Of a stretch of DNA of 12,338 nucleotides, positions 1 to 6,495 are shown piece by piece. Under the pieces are notes generated by a model that was not told the origin of the DNA, ran no database searches, and worked only from the letters and a program-made list of their open reading frames with translations. The position numbers and the translations under genes are program-made. Position 1 is the first letter of the stretch. Each line of letters begins with the position of its first letter. Source of the stretch: Bacteroidota bacterium (lineage in GTDB: Bacteria; Bacteroidota; Bacteroidia; Bacteroidales; B18-G4); the NCBI GenBank assembly GCA_003648575.1, contig QMPN01000066.1, positions 1 to 12,338 on the forward strand. The letters are read 5' to 3'.

Positions 1-294
1 ATGTTCAGCCGCTATGAGAACCTGCCTGTAGTGATCCTGGAAAGCTATGCCTGTGGGGTACCTGTGATCTCTACCGATGTTGGCGGGATTCGTGAACATA
101 TGAATAAGGACCTGGGGATACTCCTGGATTCGGAAGATGAAGAGAGCTTTTTCCAGACCCTCGACAAGATGCTCGACAACTATCGCAGTTACGATGCCCA
201 GAAGATCAGGAACTATGCCGTGGACCATTTCAGTAATGAAGTGATCGGCAGGCAGTTGTTCGATGTGTATTCCGCTGTTGCGAAATCAAAATAA
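1..294 (+). CDS. GT4-family glycosyltransferase, C-terminal fragment (5' end outside window)
   Basis: The 97 visible residues are the end of a GT-B fold group 1 (GT4) glycosyltransferase. The E-x7-E motif that contacts the nucleotide-sugar donor is present (Glu6 and Glu14 of the visible part), followed by the family's ACGVPVISTDVGG stretch and a final helical region. GT4 enzymes are usually 350-400 residues, so the ATG at base 1 is very probably an internal Met and the gene starts before the window. It would transfer a sugar from an activated donor to a lipid-linked glycan on the cytoplasmic face of the membrane. The stop lies 9 nt before the flippase start and in the same frame, which suggests co-transcription in a polysaccharide operon. 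The sugar specificity cannot be read from this fragment. Confidence 0.9.
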   Translation: MFSRYENLPVVILESYACGVPVISTDVGGIREHMNKDLGILLDSEDEESFFQTLDKMLDNYRSYDAQKIRNYAVDHFSNEVIGRQLFDVYSAVAKSK

Positions 295-303
295 TTACCA
301 GCT

Positions 304-1575
304 TTGATCAACAAGATACTTAACACCTTCGGTGCAAGAAGCCTATCGGCCGTGATCAATTTCATGATCGCGATCGTGATATCGCAATACCTTGGTCCCG
401 AAGGAAAGGGGGAGCAGGGAATCATTCTTGCTACCATCGCTTTTGTGCTGGTATTTTCCAACCTGGTGGGCGGAGCCACACTGGTATATCTCATTCCTCG
501 TTATAAACCCTCCCTTCTCATCCTCCCCTCCTATCTCTGGTCGCTGGGTGTGAGTGTGATCGCATTCGTTCTCCTCTGGCTGTTCGATATTGTCGAGCAT
601 GAATATATCCTGCATATATGCCTTTTGTCGGTACTGAATTCATTTACGAACATCCACTCCACCATGCTAATCGGCAGGGAGAAGATCAAAGCATCCAACC
701 TCATAAGCCTGATGCAGCCCCTGATCGTAATCAGCAGCTTGCTTATATCTTTCATGGTGCTAAAGGATGAAAGTGTCACGGCCTATATCAAAGCCCTGTA
801 CTTCGCCTTCGGCGGAAGTCTCCTGGTAAGTATCATCTATATGTTTAAAACCTTCGGGATGATCAGCTTGTATCCGATTCCCGCATACTTTAAAGTAGTA
901 AACGAGTTATTCCGCCTGGGCTTCATGAACCAGATGGCGCATATCACCCAGATGATGAGCTTCAGGTTAAGCTACTACTTTCTTGAGCTTTACCATGGTG
1001 ATGCCAGCGTAGGGATATATTCCAACGGCATTCAGATCATGGAATCCATCTGGCTGATAAGCAAAAGCATCTCCCTGGTGCAGTATGCCCGCATTGCCAA
1101 TACCGACGACAGAAAATATTCACAAGAGCTCTCGGTAAAACTCCTGAAGGCTTCATTCTTCATCAGCCTGCTGTGCATCATCCCCTTGCTCCTGCTTCCT
1201 GAATCCTTCTATTTATTCTTGTTTGGAAAAGGTTTTAGCGGCGTGAAAGAGGTGATCTGGATCCTGGCCCCGGGGGTTTTGATATACAATATCTCCCTCA
1301 TCCTGGGACACTATTTCTCCGGCACAGGGCAATACCATGTGAATACCATTGCTTCCAGCATCGGCCTGGTGGTCTCCATTATCCTCTTTGTTACCCTTAT
1401 CCCGCCATATGTTACTATCGGAGCCGGAATCGCTGCCAGCATCAGCTATGCCGTCACCAGCCTGGTGGTAATGATCTTTTTCCTCCGCGAAGCGAAAATC
1501 GGTGGACGGGCCTTTTTACCCCACAGGCAGGACGTGAATCTATTGAAAGGGATGTTCAAAAGAAAATCTGAATAA
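304..1575 (+). CDS. Wzx-type oligosaccharide flippase (polysaccharide biosynthesis membrane protein)
   Basis: A 423-residue, very hydrophobic protein with about 12 predicted membrane helices. The N-terminal pattern (ARSLSAVINF, then a helix, then SQYLGPEGKGEQG) is typical of the Polysacc_synt/MATE-like (MOP) flippases that move undecaprenyl-linked oligosaccharide units across the inner membrane. The start is TTG at 304. The preceding glycosyltransferase stop is in the same frame three codons upstream, so no earlier start exists, and the next in-frame ATG (364) would remove part of the conserved first helix. The 9-nt gap to the glycosyltransferase implies one operon for O-antigen, capsule or exopolysaccharide. 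A hairpin repeat begins 4 nt after the stop. The flippase assignment is firm at fold level; the exported glycan is unknown. Confidence 0.88.
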   Translation: MINKILNTFGARSLSAVINFMIAIVISQYLGPEGKGEQGIILATIAFVLVFSNLVGGATLVYLIPRYKPSLLILPSYLWSLGVSVIAFVLLWLFDIVEHEYILHICLLSVLNSFTNIHSTMLIGREKIKASNLISLMQPLIVISSLLISFMVLKDESVTAYIKALYFAFGGSLLVSIIYMFKTFGMISLYPIPAYFKVVNELFRLGFMNQMAHITQMMSFRLSYYFLELYHGDASVGIYSNGIQIMESIWLISKSISLVQYARIANTDDRKYSQELSVKLLKASFFISLLCIIPLLLLPESFYLFLFGKGFSGVKEVIWILAPGVLIYNISLILGHYFSGTGQYHVNTIASSIGLVVSIILFVTLIPPYVTIGAGIAASISYAVTSLVVMIFFLREAKIGGRAFLPHRQDVNLLKGMFKRKSE

Positions 1576-1577
1576 TC

Positions 1578-1622
1578 TGCGACCCCCTCGGGGTCGAAAT
1601 AATTATAATTTATCATCAGGGC
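1578..1622 (+). repeat. Outer repeat module A, left copy (direct repeat of 2316-2360)
   Basis: This 45-bp module matches 2316-2360 at 44 of 45 positions, in the same orientation; the only difference is T versus C in the AATT(T/C)ATCATC stretch. It starts with the hairpin CGACCCC-CTC-GGGGTCG (1580-1596) and continues with an A/T-rich linker ending in ATCATCAGGGC. The two copies lie on either side of the minus-strand Y1 transposase gene. This copy begins 2 nt after the flippase stop codon, so it may also serve as the 3' end structure of that transcript, although no T-run follows it. Confidence 0.92.
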
Positions 1623-1678
1623 AATGGTTTGTGATGCTTTCAGCATCAGACCCTGGAAGGGTCTCCCATCATTAGCCC
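1619..1678 (-). repeat. Inner hairpin module B, left copy (inverted relative to 2357-2417)
   Basis: The reverse complement of this 60-bp segment aligns end to end with 2357-2417. It carries two adjacent hairpins, TGATGCT-TTC-AGCATCA (1632-1648) and AGACCCT-GGA-AGGGTCT (1648-1664). Its ends are an imperfect inverted repeat: GGGCAATGG on the left, and CATTAGCCC on the right, which is GGGCTAATG when reverse-complemented. Most differences from the other copy fall in the loops or are paired stem changes. The neighbouring module A is in the same orientation at both sites, so only this inner part is flipped. Confidence 0.88.
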
Positions 1679-1700
1679 CCCGGATGATTCAAAAAACAAA

Positions 1701-1717
1701 GGACCCCGAGGGGGTCC
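1701..1717. repeat. Single REP-like hairpin, 7-bp stem and 3-nt loop
   Basis: GGACCCC-GAG-GGGGTCC is a perfect 7-bp stem with a 3-nt loop. Read on the minus strand it becomes GGACCCC-CTC-GGGGTCC, the module A hairpin with a different closing base pair and in inverse orientation. It stands alone between module B and the hairpin downstream of the transposase gene, with no trace of the module A linker beside it. Confidence 0.85.
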
Positions 1718-1737
1718 AATGTTTATGAGAAAATTAT

Positions 1738-1765
1738 GAAAAAAGATATGACCCTGAAAGGGTCA
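1738..1765 (-). terminator. REP-like hairpin plus T-run downstream of the transposase gene
   Basis: On the minus strand, 6 nt after the transposase stop, a perfect hairpin TGACCCT-TTC-AGGGTCA (1749-1765) is followed by TATCTTTTTT. It has the same 7-3-7 geometry and GACCC core as the other repeats nearby. With the T-run it also has the form of an intrinsic terminator for the transposase transcript. The hairpin is certain; termination is inferred. Confidence 0.55.
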
Positions 1766-1771
1766 CAGGTT

Positions 1772-2233
1772 TCATTCAACCAATTCAAATAAATAATCAC
1801 TTTTATATTCCACCTCAAAGCGTGTTAAAAGCTCTATAAATTCTTCCCTCAGGCTCCTGCGTAAATGAATTGTCTTCTGGTTCTCAATATAATTTACAAC
1901 GGTCATCATTTGTGATCTGCCATACGAAAAGGCACCGTATCCATTTTGCCAGTAAAAACGTTCTCCGGTAAGGTTATTCTTATTTATGAAGTTGTTAGAG
2001 GATTTTTTGATCTCCCTGACCAAAGATGGCAAATGACATTCAGGCCGTAGGCCAAGAAAAATATGGATATGATCCGGCATACCGTTAATGGCAATTAAAT
2101 TCTGTCCATTATTCTTCACTATCCCTGTTATATACTTGTATAGGTCTGCCTCCCACGCAGGAGATATTAAAGCTTTCCTGAATCTGACCGCAAATACAAT
2201 TTGAATTGAAATATGAGCATAGGTGCCAGGCAT
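1772..2233 (-). CDS. Y1 (HUH) transposase, IS200/REP-associated type
   Basis: A full-length 153-residue single-domain protein of the Y1_Tnp family. The metal-binding HUH motif is His55-Ile-His57 in GMPDHIHIF, and the catalytic tyrosine is Tyr115 in VVNYIENQ, with the accompanying Gln119. These enzymes cut single-stranded DNA next to hairpins and form a 5'-phosphotyrosine link. The ATG at 2233 gives the usual N-terminus of the family (PGTYAHISIQIVFAVRFR). There is no tnpB beside it. Hairpin modules flank both sides of the gene: module A at each side in direct orientation, module B in opposite orientations. This arrangement fits a REP-associated tyrosine transposase (RAYT) better than a simple IS200, whose only hairpins would be at its two ends. 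All catalytic residues are intact, so it may be active. The alternative is an ordinary IS200-like element inserted among older repeats. Confidence 0.93.
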   Translation of the reverse strand: MPGTYAHISIQIVFAVRFRKALISPAWEADLYKYITGIVKNNGQNLIAINGMPDHIHIFLGLRPECHLPSLVREIKKSSNNFINKNNLTGERFYWQNGYGAFSYGRSQMMTVVNYIENQKTIHLRRSLREEFIELLTRFEVEYKSDYLFELVE

Positions 2234-2315
2234 AACATTCTAATTTTTTTGGTTTACAATCCGTCTCTATCTATTAATACCGATTTTGCGAAAATGTCAC
2301 ACCTTGAATAAAATA

Positions 2316-2360
2316 TGCGACCCCCTCGGGGTCGAAATAATTATAATTCATCATCAGGGC
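2316..2360 (+). repeat. Outer repeat module A, right copy
   Basis: Direct copy of 1578-1622 with one mismatch. The hairpin CGACCCC-CTC-GGGGTCG is at 2318-2334, followed by the same A/T-rich linker and ATCATCAGGGC. It lies 82 bp upstream of the transposase ATG, so it falls in that gene's leader or promoter region. Near-identity with the left copy over 738 bp of separation points to recent duplication or to homogenisation. Confidence 0.92.
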
Positions 2361-2417
2361 TAATGATGGGAGACCCCTTTGGGGTCTGATGCCAAAGGCA
2401 TCACAAACCATTAGCCC
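2357..2417 (+). repeat. Inner hairpin module B, right copy (inverted relative to 1619-1678)
   Basis: A 61-bp segment bounded by the inverted repeat GGGCTAATG / CATTAGCCC, with hairpins AGACCCC-TTT-GGGGTCT (2371-2387) and TGATGCC-AAA-GGCATCA (2387-2403). Compared with the reverse complement of the left copy, each stem has one base pair changed on both sides (T-A to C-G), and both loops differ. One base is inserted near the right terminus, where this copy has CATTAGCCC and the left copy has CATTGCCC in the same sense. Confidence 0.88.
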
Positions 2418-2492
2418 GAGGACCAGATTTTAATTTATTATCTTTATAATCTATATCCACGGCATCAGGAGTGGACCATAAAACAATTTTCT

Positions 2493-3944
2493 ATGAAAAA
2501 GATTCATCTAATTGCATCAATCTTATCAATCGCAATGATTATTTGCAGCTGCAAAAAGACCGAAGATGATGTCATTCCTGATTATTCCGGTGCCAGCAAG
2601 CTGACCATCTTCTTTGTGAATGACCAGCATGGACAGATCAACAACTTTTCGAAGATCAAATATATCGTTGATCTTGAAAAACAACTAAACAGTGTGATCG
2701 TAGTCTGCAGCGGAGATATCTTTTCCGGCAACCCGGTGGTTGATTATTATGATGAAAAAGGTTATCCCATGATCGATTTGATGAACCGCTCAGGCTTCAA
2801 TGTTTCCGTAGTTGGGAACCATGAATACGATTACGGAGAAGAGGTGTTGAAGGACAGGATGGAGCAAGCTAATTTTGCCTGGGTATGCGCCAATGTAGAT
2901 TACGATGGAACGGAAGTACCGGAACCCTACGAGTATTACACCCTGGCTATCGATAGCTTCAGGGTAACTTTCCTGGGGCTGACAGAGACCAATGGCAAAG
3001 ACAATGGCACCATCCCCTCCACCCACCCCTTCCGGGTGCAGAATTTCAGTTTTCAGCGACCGGAAAGTGTAGTGGCTCAATATGCGAATGTAAAAGAGCA
3101 GGAAAATGCAGACCTCTATATCGCGCTTACCCACCTGGGGCATGATGGCTACGGAGTAAGCCTGGGTGATTACGAGCTGGCTGATCAATTTCCCTATTTC
3201 GACCTAATCATTGGCGGGCATTCCCATTCTGAACAGAATACCAGCGTGAACGGCATTCCCATCTTTCAATCGGGGAGCTATTTAAATAAGCTAGGTAAGA
3301 TAAAGCTGCTGGTGCAAGAAAAGGTGCTTGTACATACTGACTTCGAGCTCATCGACCTGAGCAGCTATACAGCTGAAGATGCAGGTCTGAAAGCCATCAT
3401 TGAGCAGTACAATGAAAGTATGGCCGTAGTACTCGATGAGGTGATCGGCTACTCACATCTGAACCACCAAAAATCTCAGGTAGGTTGTTTTTATACGGAT
3501 GCCCTGAGACAAAGGATGGATGTGGATGTAAGCTTCCAGAATTCCGGTGGTATACGTGCAGGCCTGAACCAGGGCGACATCACCGTCGGGGAGGTGTATG
3601 CATTCGACCCATTTGACAATGGTGCCGTTATTTATGAGATGACAGTTTCGGACATAAAAGCATTCCTCAAAGGCTCCGGATCAGGATTTTATTATTCCGG
3701 CATCCGCATATCACAGGATGCCAACAGTGTTGTGATCAGGGACATGAACAATACCGTCATCCCTAACAGCAGCATCCTACGGGTGGGTATCAACGATTAT
3801 ATCCCGGCAGTATATGATAATTATTTTCCTGCCGTGGGGGATATTCAGGCATACACTACCGCAGAAGCCATCATGTATTACCTGGAAAATATCAATGACC
3901 AGGTCAATTACCCGGATTGCGAACATTTCTTTGTATACCAATAA
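2493..3944 (+). CDS. 5'-nucleotidase / UshA-like metallophosphoesterase lipoprotein
   Basis: A 483-residue exported enzyme. A signal peptide ends in a lipobox with Cys20 (ICSC-KK), so it is probably lipid-anchored in the cell envelope. The N-terminal metallophosphoesterase domain shows all dimetal motifs: DQH (Asp44, His46), GD (Asp75), GNHEYD (Asn109, His110, Asp113; the His/Asp pair has the UshA catalytic spacing), THLGH (214-217) and GGHSH (241-245). The C-terminal 5'-nucleotidase domain carries NSGGIR (350-355) and FDPFDNG (371-377), which bind the nucleotide. Family members hydrolyse nucleoside monophosphates or UDP-sugars outside the cytoplasm to recover nucleosides and phosphate. It is somewhat shorter than the usual ~520-550 residues. 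It is monocistronic here and converges on the methyltransferase gene with a 4-nt gap. Exact substrate unknown. Confidence 0.92.
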   Translation: MKKIHLIASILSIAMIICSCKKTEDDVIPDYSGASKLTIFFVNDQHGQINNFSKIKYIVDLEKQLNSVIVVCSGDIFSGNPVVDYYDEKGYPMIDLMNRSGFNVSVVGNHEYDYGEEVLKDRMEQANFAWVCANVDYDGTEVPEPYEYYTLAIDSFRVTFLGLTETNGKDNGTIPSTHPFRVQNFSFQRPESVVAQYANVKEQENADLYIALTHLGHDGYGVSLGDYELADQFPYFDLIIGGHSHSEQNTSVNGIPIFQSGSYLNKLGKIKLLVQEKVLVHTDFELIDLSSYTAEDAGLKAIIEQYNESMAVVLDEVIGYSHLNHQKSQVGCFYTDALRQRMDVDVSFQNSGGIRAGLNQGDITVGEVYAFDPFDNGAVIYEMTVSDIKAFLKGSGSGFYYSGIRISQDANSVVIRDMNNTVIPNSSILRVGINDYIPAVYDNYFPAVGDIQAYTTAEAIMYYLENINDQVNYPDCEHFFVYQ

Positions 3945-3959
3945 AAGATCAGGCTTTTA
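3942..3959. terminator. Possible bidirectional terminator between convergent stops
   Basis: TAAAAG-ATCAGG-CTTTTA forms a 6-bp, A/T-rich stem. The nucleotidase stop (3942-3944) is its left arm and the methyltransferase stop lies in its loop and right side. The symmetrical A/T flanks would suit convergent transcripts, but the stem is weak, so this is only a suggestion. Confidence 0.3.
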
Positions 3960-4743
3960 ATTTCAGTTCGAAGGCTTCCTCCTTCTTTGCCACCACCGAT
4001 GCCGGATAAGAATTCAATTCTCCCGGATGGTACATGGCACAAAGCGTGTTCCGTACCGCATACACTTTCCCTCGCAAGTCCTCCGGTATTCCTGCCAGGA
4101 TGGCTGCCATGGTCTCATGTCGGATGTTTCCAGGTTGCCAGGCATAGTCATGCCATACTACAATGCTTTTTTTATGTAGCAGCCGGGCAAATACTTTTTC
4201 GGTATCCTTCATTATAGACTCATAATGATGATCGCCGTCGATAAAAACAAGGTCATACTTTGTATTTAAGGCGGCAAAATCGTATTCAAGTGAATTCCCT
4301 TCCAGGTGGGTTACGTTGTTCAGCTCATGCGAAAACATGGCATGCTGGTTTATGTAATCCTCAGAAAGTCCCATTTCCCGCATGCTCTTCAGCGGGAGAT
4401 TCAGTGTGACACAGGAATCCGCTACTTCCGACACATTGGCTACGCTCTCGCCACGCCAGGTACCAATCTCAAAGTATTTGCAACCCTCTATGCTGCCGGC
4501 CAGCAGTTTCAGGAGGGCCAGGTCGGTAGGTAGTGAACCTCCTTCCATGAAGGCAAAGGGTTTTACGCTGAGCTCCTTCCCCGCCATGAGTTCACCCAGG
4601 CTAACTTCAGGTAAAGCGGTGGCACCAAATTCGTTTTCTACCCTTGTCTTCCAGGCATCATTATCGTCAAGGACCTTATTAAGCAGATAAGGTTTACTTA
4701 CGATCATCCCCAGGGCTTTTATCAACTTACTCAGTTTACTCAT
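3949..4743 (-). CDS. Class I SAM-dependent methyltransferase (Methyltransf_24-like)
   Basis: A 264-residue soluble protein. SAM-binding motif I is FEIGTWRGES (91-100). A second motif, DLVFIDGDHHYE (165-175), and a following VVWHDY (195-200) are typical of the Methyltransf_24 / cephalosporin hydroxylase-like group, often found in glycan and secondary-metabolite loci. The N-terminal 60 residues form a helical cap with no recognised motif. The ATG at 4743 is fixed by an in-frame TGA two codons upstream. It lies 43 nt downstream of the GT-C glycosyltransferase and is probably co-transcribed with it, so methylation of a sugar or lipid-linked glycan is a reasonable inference. The acceptor cannot be told from sequence. 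A tandem heptamer repeat occupies its leader. Confidence 0.85.
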   Translation of the reverse strand: MSKLSKLIKALGMIVSKPYLLNKVLDDNDAWKTRVENEFGATALPEVSLGELMAGKELSVKPFAFMEGGSLPTDLALLKLLAGSIEGCKYFEIGTWRGESVANVSEVADSCVTLNLPLKSMREMGLSEDYINQHAMFSHELNNVTHLEGNSLEYDFAALNTKYDLVFIDGDHHYESIMKDTEKVFARLLHKKSIVVWHDYAWQPGNIRHETMAAILAGIPEDLRGKVYAVRNTLCAMYHPGELNSYPASVVAKKEEAFELKLKA

Positions 4744-4760
4744 CCTTCAAAATCAAAATT

Positions 4761-4788
4761 CATAATCCATCATCCATCATCCATAATC
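4761..4788. repeat. Tandem heptamer repeat, four units
   Basis: Four consecutive 7-mers read CATAATC, CATCATC, CATCATC, CATAATC on the plus strand (GATTATG, GATGATG, GATGATG, GATTATG on the minus strand). The repeat overlaps the stop codon of the GT-C gene (4787-4789) and fills most of the gap before the methyltransferase ATG. Seven is not a multiple of three, so a change of copy number would shift the short upstream ATG frames but would not alter either main gene. Confidence 0.9.
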
Positions 4789-6283
4789 AAAGTACCACCT
4801 TGTAAAGGACAAATTTTTCATTACTCCATAAATACTCACAGATATAATCCTGACTCCGGATAAAGTCATGGATAGCCTGATCGGAGATCTCTGTGTGAGT
4901 CAGCACATAATCGACATCATGTTCAAAGATCAATTCAGCAATTTCTCTGGTTCCAAGTTCCTTATGATTGGCCAGGCTGGACCTCTCCGCATACAGGGCA
5001 AGCACACGAGGCTTGCTAAAGATGATAACATCCTCCTTTTCTGTATTGTTCCTGATATATTCAAATGCTTCTACGGAAGACTTTTCCTGGGGACCTTTCA
5101 CTACTTCATGCCGGGTATCAATAATGATCCAGAACATATGCAGGTATGAAACCAGTACCAGGCATCCCAGGAACCACACTTTTGCATTATTGCGAATAGC
5201 CGGGAAGATGCTTACAGTTTCCAGTCCTTTCGCCAGGTAATATACGAGCAATGGCATGATGGGGAACAGGAAACGAATGCCTGCATGGCGATACGGGTAT
5301 ATCAGCAGGACTCCCATATACAGGATAACGATCATGTCGATGAGTTCGAGCCTCTTAAAAAAGGCCCTGATCATACCCAGCAATGTGAAAGTAAAAATAA
5401 CGGCTTTCAGGATCAGAGGGAGAAAATTCCATGACCCTCCCCAGGGGGAGAAGAAATATTTGAATTGTTCGGTATAGTAAGCAAGGTTAAATAATATGGT
5501 GTAGTAGAGTTTCTCCTCACCCCAAATACCGGCATAGGAGCCACCTTCTGCCTGGGGTACAACGAAGAGAATATTATTGAGCAGCAGGTAAACAAGGATC
5601 GATCCAACGCCAACAAGGAATCCGCATACGCATCGGCTCATGGGCGTCTTATCTTTTTCGATAAAGCGTTTCCGTATAGCCCATATGAGAACGGCAATTG
5701 GGAAAACAACTCCGATTGTCCTCACCGACATCAGCAGGCCTCCCACAAAAGCGATCACAATTCCCATCCAAAAGGGCCCGCCGGCGTACTTTTCAAATAA
5801 GTATAAGCACAGCATGAGCAAGAAAGCGAATGGGAACTCCGACATGATCTCCAGTTTCATGCCGAGGGTCCAGGGATTATACATCAGGATCATGACAAGG
5901 AAAAAGGCTACCAATTCAGTAAAATACCTGCGCAGATATAGCGCCATGATCATGCCCGTTCCGAACAGAAAGGCTGTGATCCACAAGCTAAAGGCAAAGA
6001 TACTGTTTCCTGCCAGGGCATATACAGGACTCAGTAAAAGTGGAAAGCCGATCGGATACGCCGGAGGACCAATCACAGGGTTATCGGGATTATAAATGTA
6101 AGAAACCTCTGTCTGTGGTACACCTTCGACTATATTTTTTGCCTGCATGATGTACATGGCAAAATCGCCACCCCAATCATGTGAACTGCGAACATTGATA
6201 AAAAACAATGGCAGCAAGATGATGGCCATGAACCAGATAAATCGGTTACGCCTGTTGAAAAGTGTTTTAATATCCACCGGCAT
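4787..6283 (-). CDS. GT-C family membrane glycosyltransferase (ArnT/PMT/GT39-like)
   Basis: A 498-residue polytopic protein with roughly 10-12 membrane helices. After the first helix an extracytoplasmic loop carries HDWGGDFAMYIMQAKNI (35-51), which has the position and acidic character of the GT-C catalytic motif. PPAYPIGFPLLL (73-84) follows, a pattern common in GT39/ArnT-like and RgtA/B/C/D-like enzymes. The last ~110 residues are soluble. Such enzymes move a sugar from a polyprenyl-phosphate donor to a lipid or protein on the outer side of the inner membrane. It probably forms an operon with the downstream methyltransferase. The leader contains a multi-hairpin repeat (6294-6374). Donor and acceptor are unknown; an undefined membrane protein of similar topology is the alternative. 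Confidence 0.82.
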   Translation of the reverse strand: MPVDIKTLFNRRNRFIWFMAIILLPLFFINVRSSHDWGGDFAMYIMQAKNIVEGVPQTEVSYIYNPDNPVIGPPAYPIGFPLLLSPVYALAGNSIFAFSLWITAFLFGTGMIMALYLRRYFTELVAFFLVMILMYNPWTLGMKLEIMSEFPFAFLLMLCLYLFEKYAGGPFWMGIVIAFVGGLLMSVRTIGVVFPIAVLIWAIRKRFIEKDKTPMSRCVCGFLVGVGSILVYLLLNNILFVVPQAEGGSYAGIWGEEKLYYTILFNLAYYTEQFKYFFSPWGGSWNFLPLILKAVIFTFTLLGMIRAFFKRLELIDMIVILYMGVLLIYPYRHAGIRFLFPIMPLLVYYLAKGLETVSIFPAIRNNAKVWFLGCLVLVSYLHMFWIIIDTRHEVVKGPQEKSSVEAFEYIRNNTEKEDVIIFSKPRVLALYAERSSLANHKELGTREIAELIFEHDVDYVLTHTEISDQAIHDFIRSQDYICEYLWSNEKFVLYKVVL

Positions 6284-6293
6284 TATATTTAAT

Positions 6294-6374
6294 ACCCCTC
6301 TGTCCCGCCAAAGCGGTACATCTCCCCTGAAAATCAGGGGAGCCTATTAGGAAAGCTCGCGACAAGCCTCGAGG
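6294..6374. repeat. Multi-hairpin intergenic repeat upstream of the GT-C gene
   Basis: Three successive inverted repeats. 6301-6320 has TGT and CCGC paired with GCGG and ACA around one mismatch and a CAAA loop. 6322-6342 is a perfect 9-bp stem (CTCCCCTGA and its complement) with an AAA loop. 6355-6374 is a decayed stem (GCTCGCG against CTCGAGG). The block starts 11 nt upstream of the GT-C ATG and would lie in its leader. It looks like an interspersed Bacteroidota palindromic repeat, different from the GACCC family at 1578-2417. No T-run follows, so a terminator is unlikely. Confidence 0.7.
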
Positions 6375-6386
6375 AATAATTTAATT

Positions 6387-6394
6387 CAAAAATA
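6387..6394 (-). promoter_or_regulatory. Possible -7 element (TATTTTTG) for the GT-C gene
   Basis: On the minus strand the sequence TATTTTTG matches the Bacteroidota -7 consensus TAnnTTTG exactly. It would give a leader of about 100 nt containing the hairpin block. No convincing TTTG/TTG -33 element lies at the right distance, and the region is A/T-rich, so chance matches are likely. Confidence 0.3.
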
Positions 6395-6446
6395 TGAAAA
6401 AAATGAGTTCATTATGAAATGAATCATACCAGTGGGAAAGTCAGAA

Positions 6447-6477
6447 TTGCATCTGATGTGCTTTTTTGTTATATTTA
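6447..6477 (+). promoter_or_regulatory. Candidate promoter for the 6496 gene
   Basis: TTG (6447-6449) and TATATTTA (6470-6477) are separated by 20 nt, close to the Bacteroidota pattern TTTG, 19-21 nt, TAnnTTTG, with a mismatch in the last base of the -7 element. Transcription would start about 12 nt before the ATG. Confidence 0.35.
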
Positions 6478-6495
6478 TGGGACTAATTATCTGCT

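Noticed and set aside
1772..2233. Complete IS200/IS605 insertion sequence with tnpB
   Set aside because: No tnpB or omega-RNA-like region is present, and the flanking repeats are composite modules rather than a single pair of element ends.
1578..2417. CRISPR-like array of repeats
   Set aside because: Only two copies of each module, unequal spacing, a transposase gene between them, and palindromic units without regular spacers.
2439..2446. TATCTTTA as -7 element of the 5'-nucleotidase gene
   Set aside because: One mismatch to TAnnTTTG, no -33 element, and very A/T-rich surroundings.
2790..3188. Minus-strand open frame of 132 codons
   Set aside because: It is antisense to the metal-binding region of the 5'-nucleotidase, where the plus-strand motifs are decisive.
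5640..6095. Plus-strand open frame of 151 codons
   Set aside because: It lies entirely inside the GT-C gene on the other strand, has a composition rich in Lys, Ile and Pro with no motif, and is a shadow of the hydrophobic coding strand.
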